Assembly (NCBI GenBank): GCA_947494335.1
Contig: CANLUT010000003.1
Location: 62,001 to 126,000, forward strand
DNA from: Oligoflexales bacterium
GTDB lineage: Bacteria; Bdellovibrionota_B; Oligoflexia; Oligoflexales; RGVZ01
Reading direction: 5' to 3'
Length of the DNA: 64,000 nucleotides
Position numbers and translations under genes: made by a program. Of the stretch, positions 17,655 through 27,466 are shown one piece after another. Each line of letters begins with the position of its first letter. The first letter of the stretch is position 1. Below the pieces are notes generated by a model. It worked only from the letters and a program-made list of their open reading frames with translations, did not search any database and was not told where the DNA came from.

Positions 17655-19637
17655 TTGATCCGGGTTGAAAGCCTAAAAAAGTCATTTGGTTCGAAAACGA
17701 TTTTGAACGGCGTGACATTTCACTTTCCCGAAGGTGAGCGCCTTGCGCTCGTCGGGGCGAACGGGGCTGGGAAAACCACTCTCCTGGATATTTTAACCGG
17801 TGTCGCGGAAGCTGACTCTGGGCAAATTTTGAAGCCTAACCGCTTGAGGCTAGGCTATTTACCCCAAGAGCCCAATCCATCACCCATGACGTCAGTCATT
17901 GAAGAAGCCGTTATTGGGGGGGATGGTTACATCCAATCACTGGTGCGTCGTCATCGTGCTGCACTGCAAGAGATGACTGTGAACTATTCCGAAGCAAGTC
18001 ACCGGGCTTGGGAGATGCTCGATGAGGAGTATAAAAGTGAGGGCGGTTACTCCCTGGAATCTGAGGCGATGTCGATTCTCTCCGGCCTTGGTTTTCACGG
18101 GGGAATGATTGCGAAGGACCCTCGCGAACTTTCGGGTGGTTGGCGCATGCGTCTTGAGCTGGCGAAAATATTCCTCAATAAGCCAAACTTTCTGGTACTG
18201 GATGAACCAACGAACCATTTGGACTTACCGAGTTTAGTTTGGGTTGAAAAATGGCTCCAGAGCTTCAAAGGTACCTTGCTTTTTGTATCTCATGATCGAA
18301 GTCTGCTAAGGCGTTTGCCAACCAGTACGCTCCATTTGCAGAACGGCGTGTTCACGAGATACTCCGGGAATTTTGACTCATTTCTAGAGCAGCGTGAAAT
18401 GCAGCAGGAGTTGGTCGCTGCCCAAGCAGACACCTTGCGTAAAAGACGTGAGCATCTAGAGTCATTTGTGACTCGCTTTGGCGCTAAGGCAACCAAAGCA
18501 GCGCAAGCCCAATCAAAAATGAAAATGATTGCACGCATAAGAGATTTGGAGTCTGACGTTGTTGGTGAAGAGGATGTGGATGCAATGCACGTGGAGATTC
18601 CCTTGGGTCAGCCATCAGGCCGTACTGTGCTTTCCATCAAAGATGGTGCAATTGGCTACTCTCAGCCGCTCAGTCGTGGCATCAATCTTTTAGTGGAGCG
18701 CGGTCACAAAGTTGCTGTTATCGGCGCTAACGGGATTGGCAAATCAACATTACTAAAGACCGTTGTGGGAGATATCGGGGCGCTCAATGGGAGTTTTGAA
18801 ATAGGGCACAATGTTCGACTAGCATGGTTTGCTCAAGATCAACTCTCCACCTTGAATCCTGAAAAAAGCATTCTCGAGAACACCTTGGACGCATCTCCGA
18901 AAGCCACTCAAGGCTTGGTACGCAACCTTCTTGGAAGTCTTCTGTTTCGAGGCGAAGACGTTTATAAGAATGTAAAGGTGCTTAGTGGTGGTGAGAAGGC
19001 GCGGGTGGGTTTGGCTCGACTTTTGATGCAAGAGGCGAATTTTTTGGTACTGGATGAACCAACAAACCATCTCGATATTTCGTCGTGCGAGGTGCTGTCA
19101 CAGGCAATAACCGATTTTGAAGGAACGGTACTGTTTGTTAGTCATGATCGTGAGTTTATTGACTCGGTTTGCACACACGTCTACGCCATGCTTCCTGACG
19201 GCAGAGGCAGACTGTTTGAAGGTAAGCTTTCTGACTATGAAATGATGGCAGACAAGTCGGGATTTCCAAATGTCCTTAGTGTGCAGGCAACGTCCGCTCA
19301 GCAAGCTGATAAAAGCCCAAGAAGTACCTCGCCAATTCCTGACACTTCCTCGAAGATTTCTGAGCAGGACGTTAATCGGCTAAAGAAAGAGGCACAGAAG
19401 AACCAGAAAAATGTCGAAAAATTAGATTTAGAGATGTCTCGTCTCCAACGACTGATCGCAGATTGTGACTCTCAGATGGAACAGTGTCATTCTGACTTTA
19501 GTCGAGTAGCAGCCTTATCTGATGAGAAAAGGGGATTTGAGCGACAACTAGCTGAATATGAGGAACAATGGCTCGATCTTTCTGAAAAAGTAGAATCAGT
19601 TCGCCAGACTCTTATGTCATTGGGACGAACGATATAA
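17655..19637 (+). CDS. ABC-F family ATPase (Uup/EttA-like ribosome-associated)
   Basis: A ~660-residue protein with two ABC cassettes and no membrane domain. Walker A motifs are GANGAGKTTLLD and GANGIGKSTLLK, signatures LSGGWRMRLELAKIFL and LSGGEKARVGLARLLM, and both Walker B stretches read FLVLDEPTNHLD. The linker between them is the charged helical P-site-tRNA-interaction region, and a C-terminal coiled coil (residues ~580-655) is as in Uup. Such proteins act on stalled ribosomes. TTG at 17655 is preferred over TTG at 17649 because AGGGAG at 17642-17647 then has a 7-nt spacer. No terminator is obvious after it. Confidence 0.9.
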   Translation: MIRVESLKKSFGSKTILNGVTFHFPEGERLALVGANGAGKTTLLDILTGVAEADSGQILKPNRLRLGYLPQEPNPSPMTSVIEEAVIGGDGYIQSLVRRHRAALQEMTVNYSEASHRAWEMLDEEYKSEGGYSLESEAMSILSGLGFHGGMIAKDPRELSGGWRMRLELAKIFLNKPNFLVLDEPTNHLDLPSLVWVEKWLQSFKGTLLFVSHDRSLLRRLPTSTLHLQNGVFTRYSGNFDSFLEQREMQQELVAAQADTLRKRREHLESFVTRFGAKATKAAQAQSKMKMIARIRDLESDVVGEEDVDAMHVEIPLGQPSGRTVLSIKDGAIGYSQPLSRGINLLVERGHKVAVIGANGIGKSTLLKTVVGDIGALNGSFEIGHNVRLAWFAQDQLSTLNPEKSILENTLDASPKATQGLVRNLLGSLLFRGEDVYKNVKVLSGGEKARVGLARLLMQEANFLVLDEPTNHLDISSCEVLSQAITDFEGTVLFVSHDREFIDSVCTHVYAMLPDGRGRLFEGKLSDYEMMADKSGFPNVLSVQATSAQQADKSPRSTSPIPDTSSKISEQDVNRLKKEAQKNQKNVEKLDLEMSRLQRLIADCDSQMEQCHSDFSRVAALSDEKRGFERQLAEYEEQWLDLSEKVESVRQTLMSLGRTI

Positions 19638-19929
19638 ACTTTTAGAAATTTCGATAAAATACATATCTTTACCTAGATTATAAAAAATAAAAAAAAAACA
19701 CGGAAAGGCAGTGAGTTTCAGAGGTCTCGCACGTCTTAAAGATGGTTGCGGGTTTCTCTGGTCAAGACTTCAGGTCCTAGCTTGTGCGATGACATTGGAT
19801 TGGAGGGTCTTCCCAGACTAAACTATAGACAGGTTTTCACCGATGCCGCGTACAAATATTGAGACCAATTAAAAGCGGTCTTGGTGAGCGAAATTTAAGG
19901 TGCATTTTTAAATTGTGTAAGGAGGACTT
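19638..19929 (+). promoter_or_regulatory. Long, possibly structured leader of the soluble chemoreceptor gene
   Basis: A 292-bp gap. The left part is AT-rich (19660-19700). Then GTC-TCGCAC at 19724-19732 can pair with GTGCGA-T-GAC at 19784-19793, enclosing GTCTT (19733-19737) paired with AAGAC (19764-19768); AGACC (19862-19866) can pair with GGTCT (19877-19881) nearer the start codon. The ribosome site is AAGGAGG at 19919-19925. No known riboswitch consensus is recognised. Confidence 0.35.
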
Positions 19930-21840
19930 ATGGAAGAGCTTCTCAAAATTCCATCAACCAAGCAGGCCCCAGGTCTCGAGTATTTCGGGATGTTGGAAAA
20001 TGCTCCTATCAACGTCCTCTACTGCGACTTGAACATGACCATTCAATACGTCAATCCAAAAAGTCTTGAGACTCTGACATCAATCGAAAAATGGCTACCA
20101 GTTCCAGCAAAAAAGGTCCAGGGCAGTACAATTGACATCTTTCACAAACATCCGTTGCATCAGCGGAAGATGCTTGCTAATGACGAAAATCTTCCCCACA
20201 AAGCCGTGATAAACGTTGGTCCCGAAAAGCTTGAGTTGTTGGTGTCCCCAATTTACAACAACAAAAAAGAGTACTCGGGCATCATGGTCACTTGGGACAT
20301 AGTTACCCAGAGGATTTTGGATCAAGAAAACCTGGCGCGCATTTACTCCATGATGGAAAACGCTCCTGTTAACATCATGTACTGCGATCGCGATCTAAAT
20401 ATCCAGTACCTGAACCCCAAAAGCCGCGACACTCTCAGGATGATTGAGCGACATCTTCCAATTTCAGTGGATAAGGTGGTGGGCGCAAATATCGATGTTT
20501 TTCACAAAAATCCGGCACATCAAAGAAAGATCTTGGCAGACGACCGTAATCTCCCAATCCAAACGGTCATATCAGTCGGCCCAGAGAAGCTTGATCTCCT
20601 CGTCAATGCTATTTATGACACAAATAAGAATTTCATCGGGACCATGGTGACATGGGATGTAGTTACGAAAAAAATCGAAAACGAAATTGAACTGGCCCGC
20701 ATTTATTCCATGATGGAAAACGCGCCGATCAATATTATGTGTGCTGACTTGGATTATAAACTGCGTTACTTAAATCCGGCGTCCGTTAGAACGCTTCGTA
20801 CCTTGGAGAAATATCTTCCAAAGCCGGTTGATCAACTCGTTGGACAATCGATTGATATTTTCCATAGAAGTCCAGAAAATGCCCGCCGAATTACAAAAGA
20901 TGATAAGCAGTTACCATATGTGGCTAAAATTAAGTTAGGGCCTGAAACCTTGAAGCTGTTGGTCGCACCAATGTACGACAACAACAAATCCTATATCGGA
21001 CCAATGGTAACTTGGGAGGTTATCTCAGCTCAGATGACTCTTGTTTCGGAGATTACCGAAGCTAGTCGAATGTTATCCGCTGCTGCGGCTGAACTCAATG
21101 CGACTGCAAGCCAGATGACAACGAATGCTACAAAGTCGACAAAAGAAGCAAATCAAGTTGCTGGAGCCTCAGAACAAGTCTCTCGAGGTGTGCAGACCGT
21201 AGCGACCAATACGGAAGAGATGAGTGCATCAATTGCAGAGATAGCGCGTAACGCGAACGAGGCTTCTATGGCAGCCAACTCAACGGCCCGTCAATCTGAG
21301 GTGACAAATACCACCATTAACAAATTGGGTCAGTCCAGCTTGGAAATTGGAAATGTCATAAAAGTTATTTCGTCTATCGCACAGCAGACAAACCTTCTGG
21401 CACTCAACGCGACAATAGAAGCCGCTCGCGCGGGAGATGCGGGTCGCGGATTTGCAGTTGTTGCGAACGAGGTCAAGGAGCTTGCTAAGCAGACGGCCCA
21501 GGCGACAGAGGACATTACGAACAAAATTGGTGGCATTCAACGAGACACATCGACTGCTGTTGATGCAATTGGAAGTATCTCTGAGAGTATCCGTAGATTG
21601 AACGGAATTGCATCCGCCATTGCAGCCTCAGTGGAAGAGCAACAGGCAACAACTAACGAAGTAGCTCGCGTCGTTCAGGAGTCCTCTCGCGGCGTACAGT
21701 CCATCTCGGAAAGCGTCAAGGTAGTTTCACTTGCGTCAAGTGAAACTCAGATCGGCGCAGAGCAGGTCCTTCAGGCCGCCCGTTCATTGGGAGAGTTGTC
21801 AGAGAAGCTAGAGAGCTTGGTTAAAAAGATTCAGGTGTGA
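19930..21840 (+). CDS. Soluble methyl-accepting chemotaxis protein with three PAS repeats
   Basis: A 636-residue cytoplasmic chemoreceptor with no membrane segment or signal peptide. Three PAS-like units repeat with an exact 360-bp period (units begin at 19981, 20341 and 20701), each starting with a MENAP-type motif and ending with MVTW. Residues ~375-636 form the signalling coiled coil, with hairpin tip [20 protein letters not shown] followed by [18 protein letters not shown]. It should control a CheA kinase in response to an internal ligand, redox or energy cue; the PAS cofactor is unknown. The chemosensory operon 11 kb downstream is a candidate partner. A strong terminator follows. Confidence 0.93.
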   Translation: MEELLKIPSTKQAPGLEYFGMLENAPINVLYCDLNMTIQYVNPKSLETLTSIEKWLPVPAKKVQGSTIDIFHKHPLHQRKMLANDENLPHKAVINVGPEKLELLVSPIYNNKKEYSGIMVTWDIVTQRILDQENLARIYSMMENAPVNIMYCDRDLNIQYLNPKSRDTLRMIERHLPISVDKVVGANIDVFHKNPAHQRKILADDRNLPIQTVISVGPEKLDLLVNAIYDTNKNFIGTMVTWDVVTKKIENEIELARIYSMMENAPINIMCADLDYKLRYLNPASVRTLRTLEKYLPKPVDQLVGQSIDIFHRSPENARRITKDDKQLPYVAKIKLGPETLKLLVAPMYDNNKSYIGPMVTWEVISAQMTLVSEITEASRMLSAAAAELNATASQMTTNATKSTKEANQVAGASEQVSRGVQTVATNTEEMSASIAEIARNANEASMAANSTARQSEVTNTTINKLGQSSLEIGNVIKVISSIAQQTNLLALNATIEAARAGDAGRGFAVVANEVKELAKQTAQATEDITNKIGGIQRDTSTAVDAIGSISESIRRLNGIASAIAASVEEQQATTNEVARVVQESSRGVQSISESVKVVSLASSETQIGAEQVLQAARSLGELSEKLESLVKKIQV

Positions 21841-21853
21841 TTGTTCTAAAATG

Positions 21854-21886
21854 AAAAGGGCTGGCAATATTTGCCAGCCCTTTTTT
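21854..21886. terminator. Bidirectional rho-independent terminator
   Basis: GGGCTGGCAA and TTGCCAGCCC form a perfect 10-bp stem with a TAT loop, flanked by AAAA on the left and TTTTTT on the right. It ends the chemoreceptor gene and can also serve the convergent phosphofructokinase gene. Confidence 0.93.
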
Positions 21887-21894
21887 GTTAATTA

Positions 21895-23205
21895 TTAGGA
21901 TGACAAGTGTGATGGTTGGCCTGTGGATTCAAGAACATTAAACCATAGTTCTCCTGCCGGGTTGATTCTTTGACGGCCAGATATGGCGTGAAACGGCACA
22001 TGCGTCATGCGTCCATGCCAAAATCCTACGAGCATGCCCGTTTTTCCTGCCATAGCCGCGTGGACCGCATTCTGAGCAAGACGTGCACAAAATAGCTGAT
22101 CACCGGCGTTTCCGCAATGTGCGCGGATCAGATAGCTGGGATCAATATATTTTAGTGTCATGGGAATATTTCTATTTTTGAAGTGTTCTCTGATTTTGTC
22201 ACGCAAATAGGTTCCGATATCGCCAAGCTTTATGTTTCCGCTAGCGTCAGTCTCCCTCCTCTGATCATTTTCAAAAAATTTTTGACCCGCTCCCTCTGCG
22301 ATAACAATCACAGCGTGCTCTCTAGCAGACAGGCGCTTTTCTAATGCAGAGAGGAGTCCTCGAGGTCCCCCGAGGTCAAAATCGACTTCAGGAACGAGAC
22401 AGAAATTTACGTCACCCGACGCTAATGTCGCATTGGCCGCGATGTATCCTGATTCCCGACCCATTAGCTTGACGAGTCCAATTCCGTTATGGACGCTTTC
22501 TGCTTCCACATGAGCAGCTTTTACCGATTCGACAGCAATACTAACAGCGGTTTCAAATCCGAATGTTCGTCGCACCCAGGGGATGTCGTTATCGATGGTC
22601 TTTGGTATACCAACGATGGCAACTTTTTCGCCGCGCCGCTGTAGTTCTTTATTAAGCGCCGCAGCTCCGCGCATGGTACCGTCTCCGCCGATGGCAAAAA
22701 CGATATTGATACCTTTTGCAATGAGTGAGTCGGCAATTTCCTCCGTCGGAGGTGAACCTCTTGATGTTCCGAGAATGGTGCCTCCTTGGGTGTGGATTTC
22801 TTCCACATCGTCCGGAGTCAGACCGACAAAGTGATCGGCTTTTTCCTTCGCAAGGCCCTGATAGCCGCCTTTAATTCCCTCTATATATCTGCATCCATAA
22901 CGATGCCAAAGCTGCATGACAACGGCGCGAATTACACTATTGAGGCCTGGACATAGACCGCCGCAGGTTAGAATTGCAGCCTTCACTTTGTCAGGCTCAA
23001 AGAAGATCTTCTCCCGGGGACCACCCACTTCAAATGCTTCTGGTTCATCTCCTCGTCGAACTTGATCAAGCAGCGTTGTAAGGTTAGGTTTTAAGGCCAT
23101 CAGGTCATTGTCACTGGTGAATGACCCTGTATCAGGCAAATTTATAGGGGAATCCCATAGACAGGGTCCGAGTGTCTCAATTGAAAATCCTTTTGTTGCC
23201 GGCAT
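21895..23205 (-). CDS. 6-phosphofructokinase, ATP-type by Gly at the GGDG motif (long PPi-PFK-related form)
   Basis: A 436-residue glycolytic enzyme phosphorylating fructose 6-phosphate. Motifs are LTCGGLCPGLNSVIR, FAIGGDGTMRGA, PKTIDNDI and LMGRESGYIA. PPi-dependent enzymes have Asp at the second Gly of GGDG and Lys in PKTIDND; ATP enzymes of the classical type have Gly at both. Here Gly is combined with Lys, the state known from trypanosomatid-type ATP-PFKs, so ATP use is the likelier call. ATG at 23203-23205 is supported by AGGGAG; a longer in-frame reading from 23370 would run into rlmN and is not family-like. Confidence 0.88.
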   Translation of the reverse strand: MPATKGFSIETLGPCLWDSPINLPDTGSFTSDNDLMALKPNLTTLLDQVRRGDEPEAFEVGGPREKIFFEPDKVKAAILTCGGLCPGLNSVIRAVVMQLWHRYGCRYIEGIKGGYQGLAKEKADHFVGLTPDDVEEIHTQGGTILGTSRGSPPTEEIADSLIAKGINIVFAIGGDGTMRGAAALNKELQRRGEKVAIVGIPKTIDNDIPWVRRTFGFETAVSIAVESVKAAHVEAESVHNGIGLVKLMGRESGYIAANATLASGDVNFCLVPEVDFDLGGPRGLLSALEKRLSAREHAVIVIAEGAGQKFFENDQRRETDASGNIKLGDIGTYLRDKIREHFKNRNIPMTLKYIDPSYLIRAHCGNAGDQLFCARLAQNAVHAAMAGKTGMLVGFWHGRMTHVPFHAISGRQRINPAGELWFNVLESTGQPSHLSS

Positions 23206-23352
23206 GATGTCACACTCCCTTGTCCAGAAAACAAACATCAATTTCAGTAGTTTAGCATGGATCCGTCCTTGGCAGAAGGCGTATGGACAAGGCAAACCGG
23301 GGCATGATAGAAGCCGCCTACCGTAGACGGCAGTTGCCAGGGGGTCTTGGGT

Positions 23353-24462
23353 TTGGATGTATTGGCGCAAATAACTGAATCAAAACCGGAGAGCGCAAGT
23401 TTTCTGGGTTTGACGATAGAGGATGCGGGGCAGCTTTGCGTTAAGTCGGGAGCGTCTCCAATACATGCTCGAGATTTATTTCGTGCAGTCTACAAGGACA
23501 ATCAGTTAAAGCCTTGGGAGAGACCTGGAATTCCAAAAAAATTGGCCTCCGACTTGGCTAACGGATTTCAATTAACCGGCTTAAGAATTCACAGTGAGAA
23601 TCAAAGTCGTTACGATTCCAGCGTCAAATTTCTTATCGAGCTTGGGGATAAGTCCCAAGTTGAGATGGTCCTCATGCCGGAGGCAAAGCGAATTACACTG
23701 TGTGTCAGTTCTCAGGTCGGATGTGCCCAAGCATGTATTTTTTGTCATACAGGTCGAATGGGGCTAACCCGAAATCTTAGTGCGGCAGAAATTGTAGGGC
23801 AGGTCTGGCTTGCAAATCATTGGATTTCCACCCATGGCGACTGGTTATTAAAGCTAGGTCTTCCAGCTCATCAAAGAATCTCCAATATCGTGTTTATGGG
23901 TATGGGCGAGCCATTGGATAATCCAGAGGCCGTTGGCAAGGCGATTAGTATTTTGATTGATCCCTTTGGCTATAACCTTGCGAAACGAAAGATCAGTGTC
24001 TCGACTGCTGGACATATGGATGGGCTGGACAGATTGCTGCGTTTACATCCTGATGTGCGGTTGGCTATTTCTGTTCACTCCGCCTTTGATCATGAGAGAT
24101 CAAAAATTATGCCAATAAATCGCAGGTGGCCGCTGAAAGATCTAATAGCAAAGCTTAAAGACTTGCCGACACACAAAGAAAATGGATTGTTGTTGCAATA
24201 TACATTGATTGCTGGCGTCAATGACTCAACAGACCACGCTCGTGAGCTGATTCGTCTGGTGGACGGGATGAATGTAAAAATAAATCTCATTCCTTTAAAT
24301 CCGGTCGGTCCCTCGCGCTTAAGTAGCCCTAATGTCGATAGACTTGAGGCATTTCGTGATGAAATCTATCGTGCTGGCCATCGTGTCATGGTTCGCTACA
24401 GTAAGGGACAAGACATCGGCGGTGCGTGTGGCCAGTTGGTTGTTTCCCAAAAAGACGCCTAA
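23353..24462 (+). CDS. rlmN: 23S rRNA (A2503-C2) / tRNA (A37-C2) methyltransferase RlmN
   Basis: Radical-SAM enzyme that methylates C2 of adenosine in 23S rRNA and some tRNAs. The Fe-S motif is GCAQACIFCHTGRMG (CxxxCxxC), SAM binding includes IVFMGMGEPLDN, and the C-terminal GGACGQL supplies the catalytic resolving Cys. Length is ~370 residues, as in the family. The start is a TTG codon; 23353 is preferred to 23347 because AGGGGG at 23339-23344 lies only 2 nt from the latter but 8 nt from the former. It is divergent from the phosphofructokinase gene. Confidence 0.95.
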   Translation: MDVLAQITESKPESASFLGLTIEDAGQLCVKSGASPIHARDLFRAVYKDNQLKPWERPGIPKKLASDLANGFQLTGLRIHSENQSRYDSSVKFLIELGDKSQVEMVLMPEAKRITLCVSSQVGCAQACIFCHTGRMGLTRNLSAAEIVGQVWLANHWISTHGDWLLKLGLPAHQRISNIVFMGMGEPLDNPEAVGKAISILIDPFGYNLAKRKISVSTAGHMDGLDRLLRLHPDVRLAISVHSAFDHERSKIMPINRRWPLKDLIAKLKDLPTHKENGLLLQYTLIAGVNDSTDHARELIRLVDGMNVKINLIPLNPVGPSRLSSPNVDRLEAFRDEIYRAGHRVMVRYSKGQDIGGACGQLVVSQKDA

Positions 24463-24594
24463 ATACCTTTCGATTAAGTTTGTTCGCAAAGAGTCCCTCG
24501 GGGCTTATTTTTTGCAAATAACCGAATTATTTAAGAAAAACAGCAAATGAGACGAAGGACTAACTGAGGGTCTGTACTTTGTGGAGGCATCATA

Positions 24595-26886
24595 GTGTCT
24601 AGCGTCCAATCGCCAGCGCTGTCCTATAACGCGCAGCAGTACCGCGTAAAAATTTCGTTTACGCGCGCTGATGCTTTGCGTTCCTCAACTCCTCCAACGG
24701 AGATGATACTTCGCGCCAAAAACAAGTTAGACGCCATCAAGTCCGAGGGTAAAATTGATTTCTATCAAGTTTACGAGGACAAACTTGCGAGTGTTTGGGA
24801 TGCTATACGTCATGCCACGGATCTTCCAGAAAATTATCGTGTACAAATTACGCTTGCCGCTGGTGCTCCAGCGATCGAAGGGCTCAAGGTATTGCATTCT
24901 CCGCCACCAAACTCTGGTGTTTTAGTTTCTCTTGAAAATCCAGTTGATCCAAACCTAATTCAAAGAGAGTGGGTCAAGACGACCATTCTTAATGCTGCTC
25001 ATAAATTTAAACTTGATGGTCTCTTTTTGCCTCAGCTTCAATCTGCACTGGTTAGAATTTTTTCCGGTGAAAAAGTCGAAAATTTCCTTGTTTCTGCTGC
25101 AACGGCGATGCCCGACGTTCATCTTGATGGCAAGCCATTCTCCGTTATGGCCAACAAAGCGCGTGGCGAGGTCGTTGTATTCGTTGCCGATGTCGTTGCT
25201 GTGCAGAATGATCAGATATTGGAAAATATTTGCTCGATGGTCCGCCAGTCGATTGAAAAGTTAAAACTCACAGGTATCGCGCGGATGCGCTTTATAAAAA
25301 GCGATATGATTAGCTGTATTAAGGAATCTTTGCATGGTCCGGAGCGATTTGGATATGGAACCCCCATGGCGGTTCTGGCTGCTATTCCGGTCGACGCAGA
25401 CAAAGTTAGCTCAATTAAAATACCTCCAAGGCGTTATCTGACTCTTAAGGTCAGTGAAGATAAGATGTCGGCTGCAATTATTCTATTTGATTTGAAAACC
25501 TATCATGAACCTGGTTTTGTCATGACAAAGGAATTCCTAGAAGAGCAACTACAGCTGAATGGAATCAAATGCGGCGTTAATGATGAAATTTTCGCCGAGT
25601 TAGAGGAAATTTTTTCTAAACGGGGAAATCTAAATAATAAAGTTGCTGCCCGCGGATGGACGTCTATTGCGGGGTCGGATCCTTATCTACATATGGTCTA
25701 TAAAGACGCACCTTCGGTTGTCGAAGATTCTGGTCCGATAAATATTCGTGATGCGCAGCAACGAATGATCGTTCAAAAAGGCCAGATTTTCGGTGAAGTT
25801 CGTTATGCAAAACCCGCTGAAACCGGGATGACGGTTTTAGGCCAGATTCTTCCTGCGCCAGATGGTCCCCCGCTTGCAGTCAATGTTGGTGAAGGCGTGG
25901 AGGAGCGGTCTCCTGGTAAGTTCTTCGCCCTCAGTGATGGGGTGCCGAAATTTGAAGATAATAATTTATCCATTATGACTATTTTGGTGCACGAAGGTGA
26001 TGTGAACCTGAAATCAGGAAATATTTATTTCGACGGACCAGTGGAGATCAAAGGAACTGTTGATGTTGGTTCGGTGGTTCGCGTGCGCGGTCCTCTGAAG
26101 ATTCATGGATCTATCATTGGGGCGTATGTGTCGTCTCGAGAGCCAATTGAGGTTGTTGAAAGTATCGTTACCGGGGAAAAAGGAAAAGTTACTTGCGCAA
26201 GTCATATCAAGGCAGATTTTATCGAAAATAGTAATATTGAGTGTGATGGTACCCTTACAGTGAATCGCTCTCTTATTAGCAGTAATGTCGTCGCCGGTCC
26301 TTTTATAAGGGCGCTCGCGGGAGATGGCGTCGTCGGTGGGGGTACGATTGTCTGTCGAGGTCTGGTACTGTCTGCCAACGTCGGATTTGCAAAAGGTGCC
26401 AGGACGATCCTTAAGGTTGGCGTCGATAATAAAATCATGAGACGCATTAGTATTCGTGAAAAGCGGGTACTAGACTTACAGGACTCACAAGAGCGCTATA
26501 AAAATGAATTCCGTGAGCTTGCTCAGAAGCGTGCAAACCAGCTGACTGCAAAGCACAAAAAGCAGAAAGAGCAACTTATAAAGAAGATGTCTCAGATAAG
26601 GCCCATGATCGAGAAAGCCGCACTACAGCTGGAAGAAGTGAAGGCGACAATGACATACAGTAACGATGCAATTATCGCTGCAAGTAACCTCTTTGCCGCA
26701 AATTGCACCATTGAAATTGGTGGGCAGGGTTTTGTCATGGAAGTCGATATGATCGCTGCTGCTGTCATTGCTAAGCTGGTTAGAGATACTCACCTCGTCA
26801 CATTTGATGAAATGAAGAGCGAGATTGAGCGTAAACTTGGAGAAGCTCCAAGTGCGTCAACTGAGGAAGAAAAGAAGGCTAGCTAG
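24595..26886 (+). CDS. FapA-like DUF342 polymer-forming protein
   Basis: A 763-residue cytoplasmic protein. Residues ~270-600 match the DUF342/FapA region, including a beta-helix (repeated hydrophobic short turns around residues 470-600, such as GNIYFDGPVEIKGTVDVGSV) followed by a long coiled coil (~610-700). The N-terminal ~270 residues are an extra domain not seen in short FapA proteins. Related proteins are linked to flagellar assembly or cell-shape functions, so the exact role is open. GTG start at 24595 is set by GGAGG at 24582-24586. It follows rlmN by 132 bp and ends at a terminator. Confidence 0.82.
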   Translation: MSSVQSPALSYNAQQYRVKISFTRADALRSSTPPTEMILRAKNKLDAIKSEGKIDFYQVYEDKLASVWDAIRHATDLPENYRVQITLAAGAPAIEGLKVLHSPPPNSGVLVSLENPVDPNLIQREWVKTTILNAAHKFKLDGLFLPQLQSALVRIFSGEKVENFLVSAATAMPDVHLDGKPFSVMANKARGEVVVFVADVVAVQNDQILENICSMVRQSIEKLKLTGIARMRFIKSDMISCIKESLHGPERFGYGTPMAVLAAIPVDADKVSSIKIPPRRYLTLKVSEDKMSAAIILFDLKTYHEPGFVMTKEFLEEQLQLNGIKCGVNDEIFAELEEIFSKRGNLNNKVAARGWTSIAGSDPYLHMVYKDAPSVVEDSGPINIRDAQQRMIVQKGQIFGEVRYAKPAETGMTVLGQILPAPDGPPLAVNVGEGVEERSPGKFFALSDGVPKFEDNNLSIMTILVHEGDVNLKSGNIYFDGPVEIKGTVDVGSVVRVRGPLKIHGSIIGAYVSSREPIEVVESIVTGEKGKVTCASHIKADFIENSNIECDGTLTVNRSLISSNVVAGPFIRALAGDGVVGGGTIVCRGLVLSANVGFAKGARTILKVGVDNKIMRRISIREKRVLDLQDSQERYKNEFRELAQKRANQLTAKHKKQKEQLIKKMSQIRPMIEKAALQLEEVKATMTYSNDAIIAASNLFAANCTIEIGGQGFVMEVDMIAAAVIAKLVRDTHLVTFDEMKSEIERKLGEAPSASTEEEKKAS

Positions 26887-26897
26887 ATAATTGAAAC

Positions 26898-26931
26898 AAA
26901 AAACCCACTGCATCTGAGCTGTGGGTTTTCT
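26898..26931. terminator. Bidirectional terminator
   Basis: AAAACCCAC-T-GC pairs with GC-T-GTGGGTTTT around an ATCTGA loop, with a single T-T mismatch. It separates the FapA-like gene from the convergent slyD-like gene and has T/A tails on both sides. Confidence 0.88.
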
Positions 26932-26955
26932 ATAAATTTGGTCAACGTCTAACGA

Positions 26956-27420
26956 TCAATGCTGATGTTGACCGTCCGCGCCGTGGGCATGGCCATGTGC
27001 AACTTCTTCTTTGGTCGCTTCGCGTACCGTGTCGATTTCAACGTCAAAGATTAACTTCTGTCCAGCCAGAGGATGATTGGCATCAAGCGTTACGGAATCG
27101 ATGGAAACTGCGGTAACAGTTACAACCTCGCCGTTTGGTCCGTGGAACATGTCGCCAACCTTGACGTCGCCTTCTGGCAATTGGTTGCGCTTTACGTTCA
27201 AGATGCGGCCTAGGTCTCGTTCCCCGTAAGCATCTTTTGCTTCAACTTCAACGCGACGCTTGTCACCCTTTAGCATTGAGACCAACACGCTCTCAAGGCC
27301 CGGAATGATCTGTCCCACGCCAGTCATAAACGCTAGCGGCTCGTTGGCTTCGGACTGATCAAGGGTCGCGCCGCTGACATCAGTAAGTTTATAATGGAAT
27401 GCAATGACTTTATGGGACAT
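26956..27420 (-). CDS. FKBP-type peptidyl-prolyl isomerase, SlyD-like
   Basis: A 154-residue protein with the SlyD arrangement: FKBP halves (FHYKLTDVSGATLDQSEANEPLAFMTGVGQ and the return LAGQKLIFDVEIDTV) flank an inserted chaperone flap with AYGERDLGRILNVKRNQLP. The tail is His-rich (GHAHGADGQHQH), as in metal-binding SlyD, although much shorter than in enteric bacteria. The expected role is cytoplasmic protein folding and possibly nickel handling. It stands between the FapA-like terminator and the liv operon, 46 bp after livF on the same strand, so it may be read through from liv. Confidence 0.93.
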   Translation of the reverse strand: MSHKVIAFHYKLTDVSGATLDQSEANEPLAFMTGVGQIIPGLESVLVSMLKGDKRRVEVEAKDAYGERDLGRILNVKRNQLPEGDVKVGDMFHGPNGEVVTVTAVSIDSVTLDANHPLAGQKLIFDVEIDTVREATKEEVAHGHAHGADGQHQH

Positions 27421-27466
27421 GGATGACTCCTATATAAGATGCGTCACCCTAACAAATGGATATCGA

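Noticed and set aside
17937-19070. Two minus-strand frames that both start with a very similar MVxWFIQYQK run
   Set aside because: They are mirror readings of the duplicated Walker B sequence of the two ABC-F cassettes.
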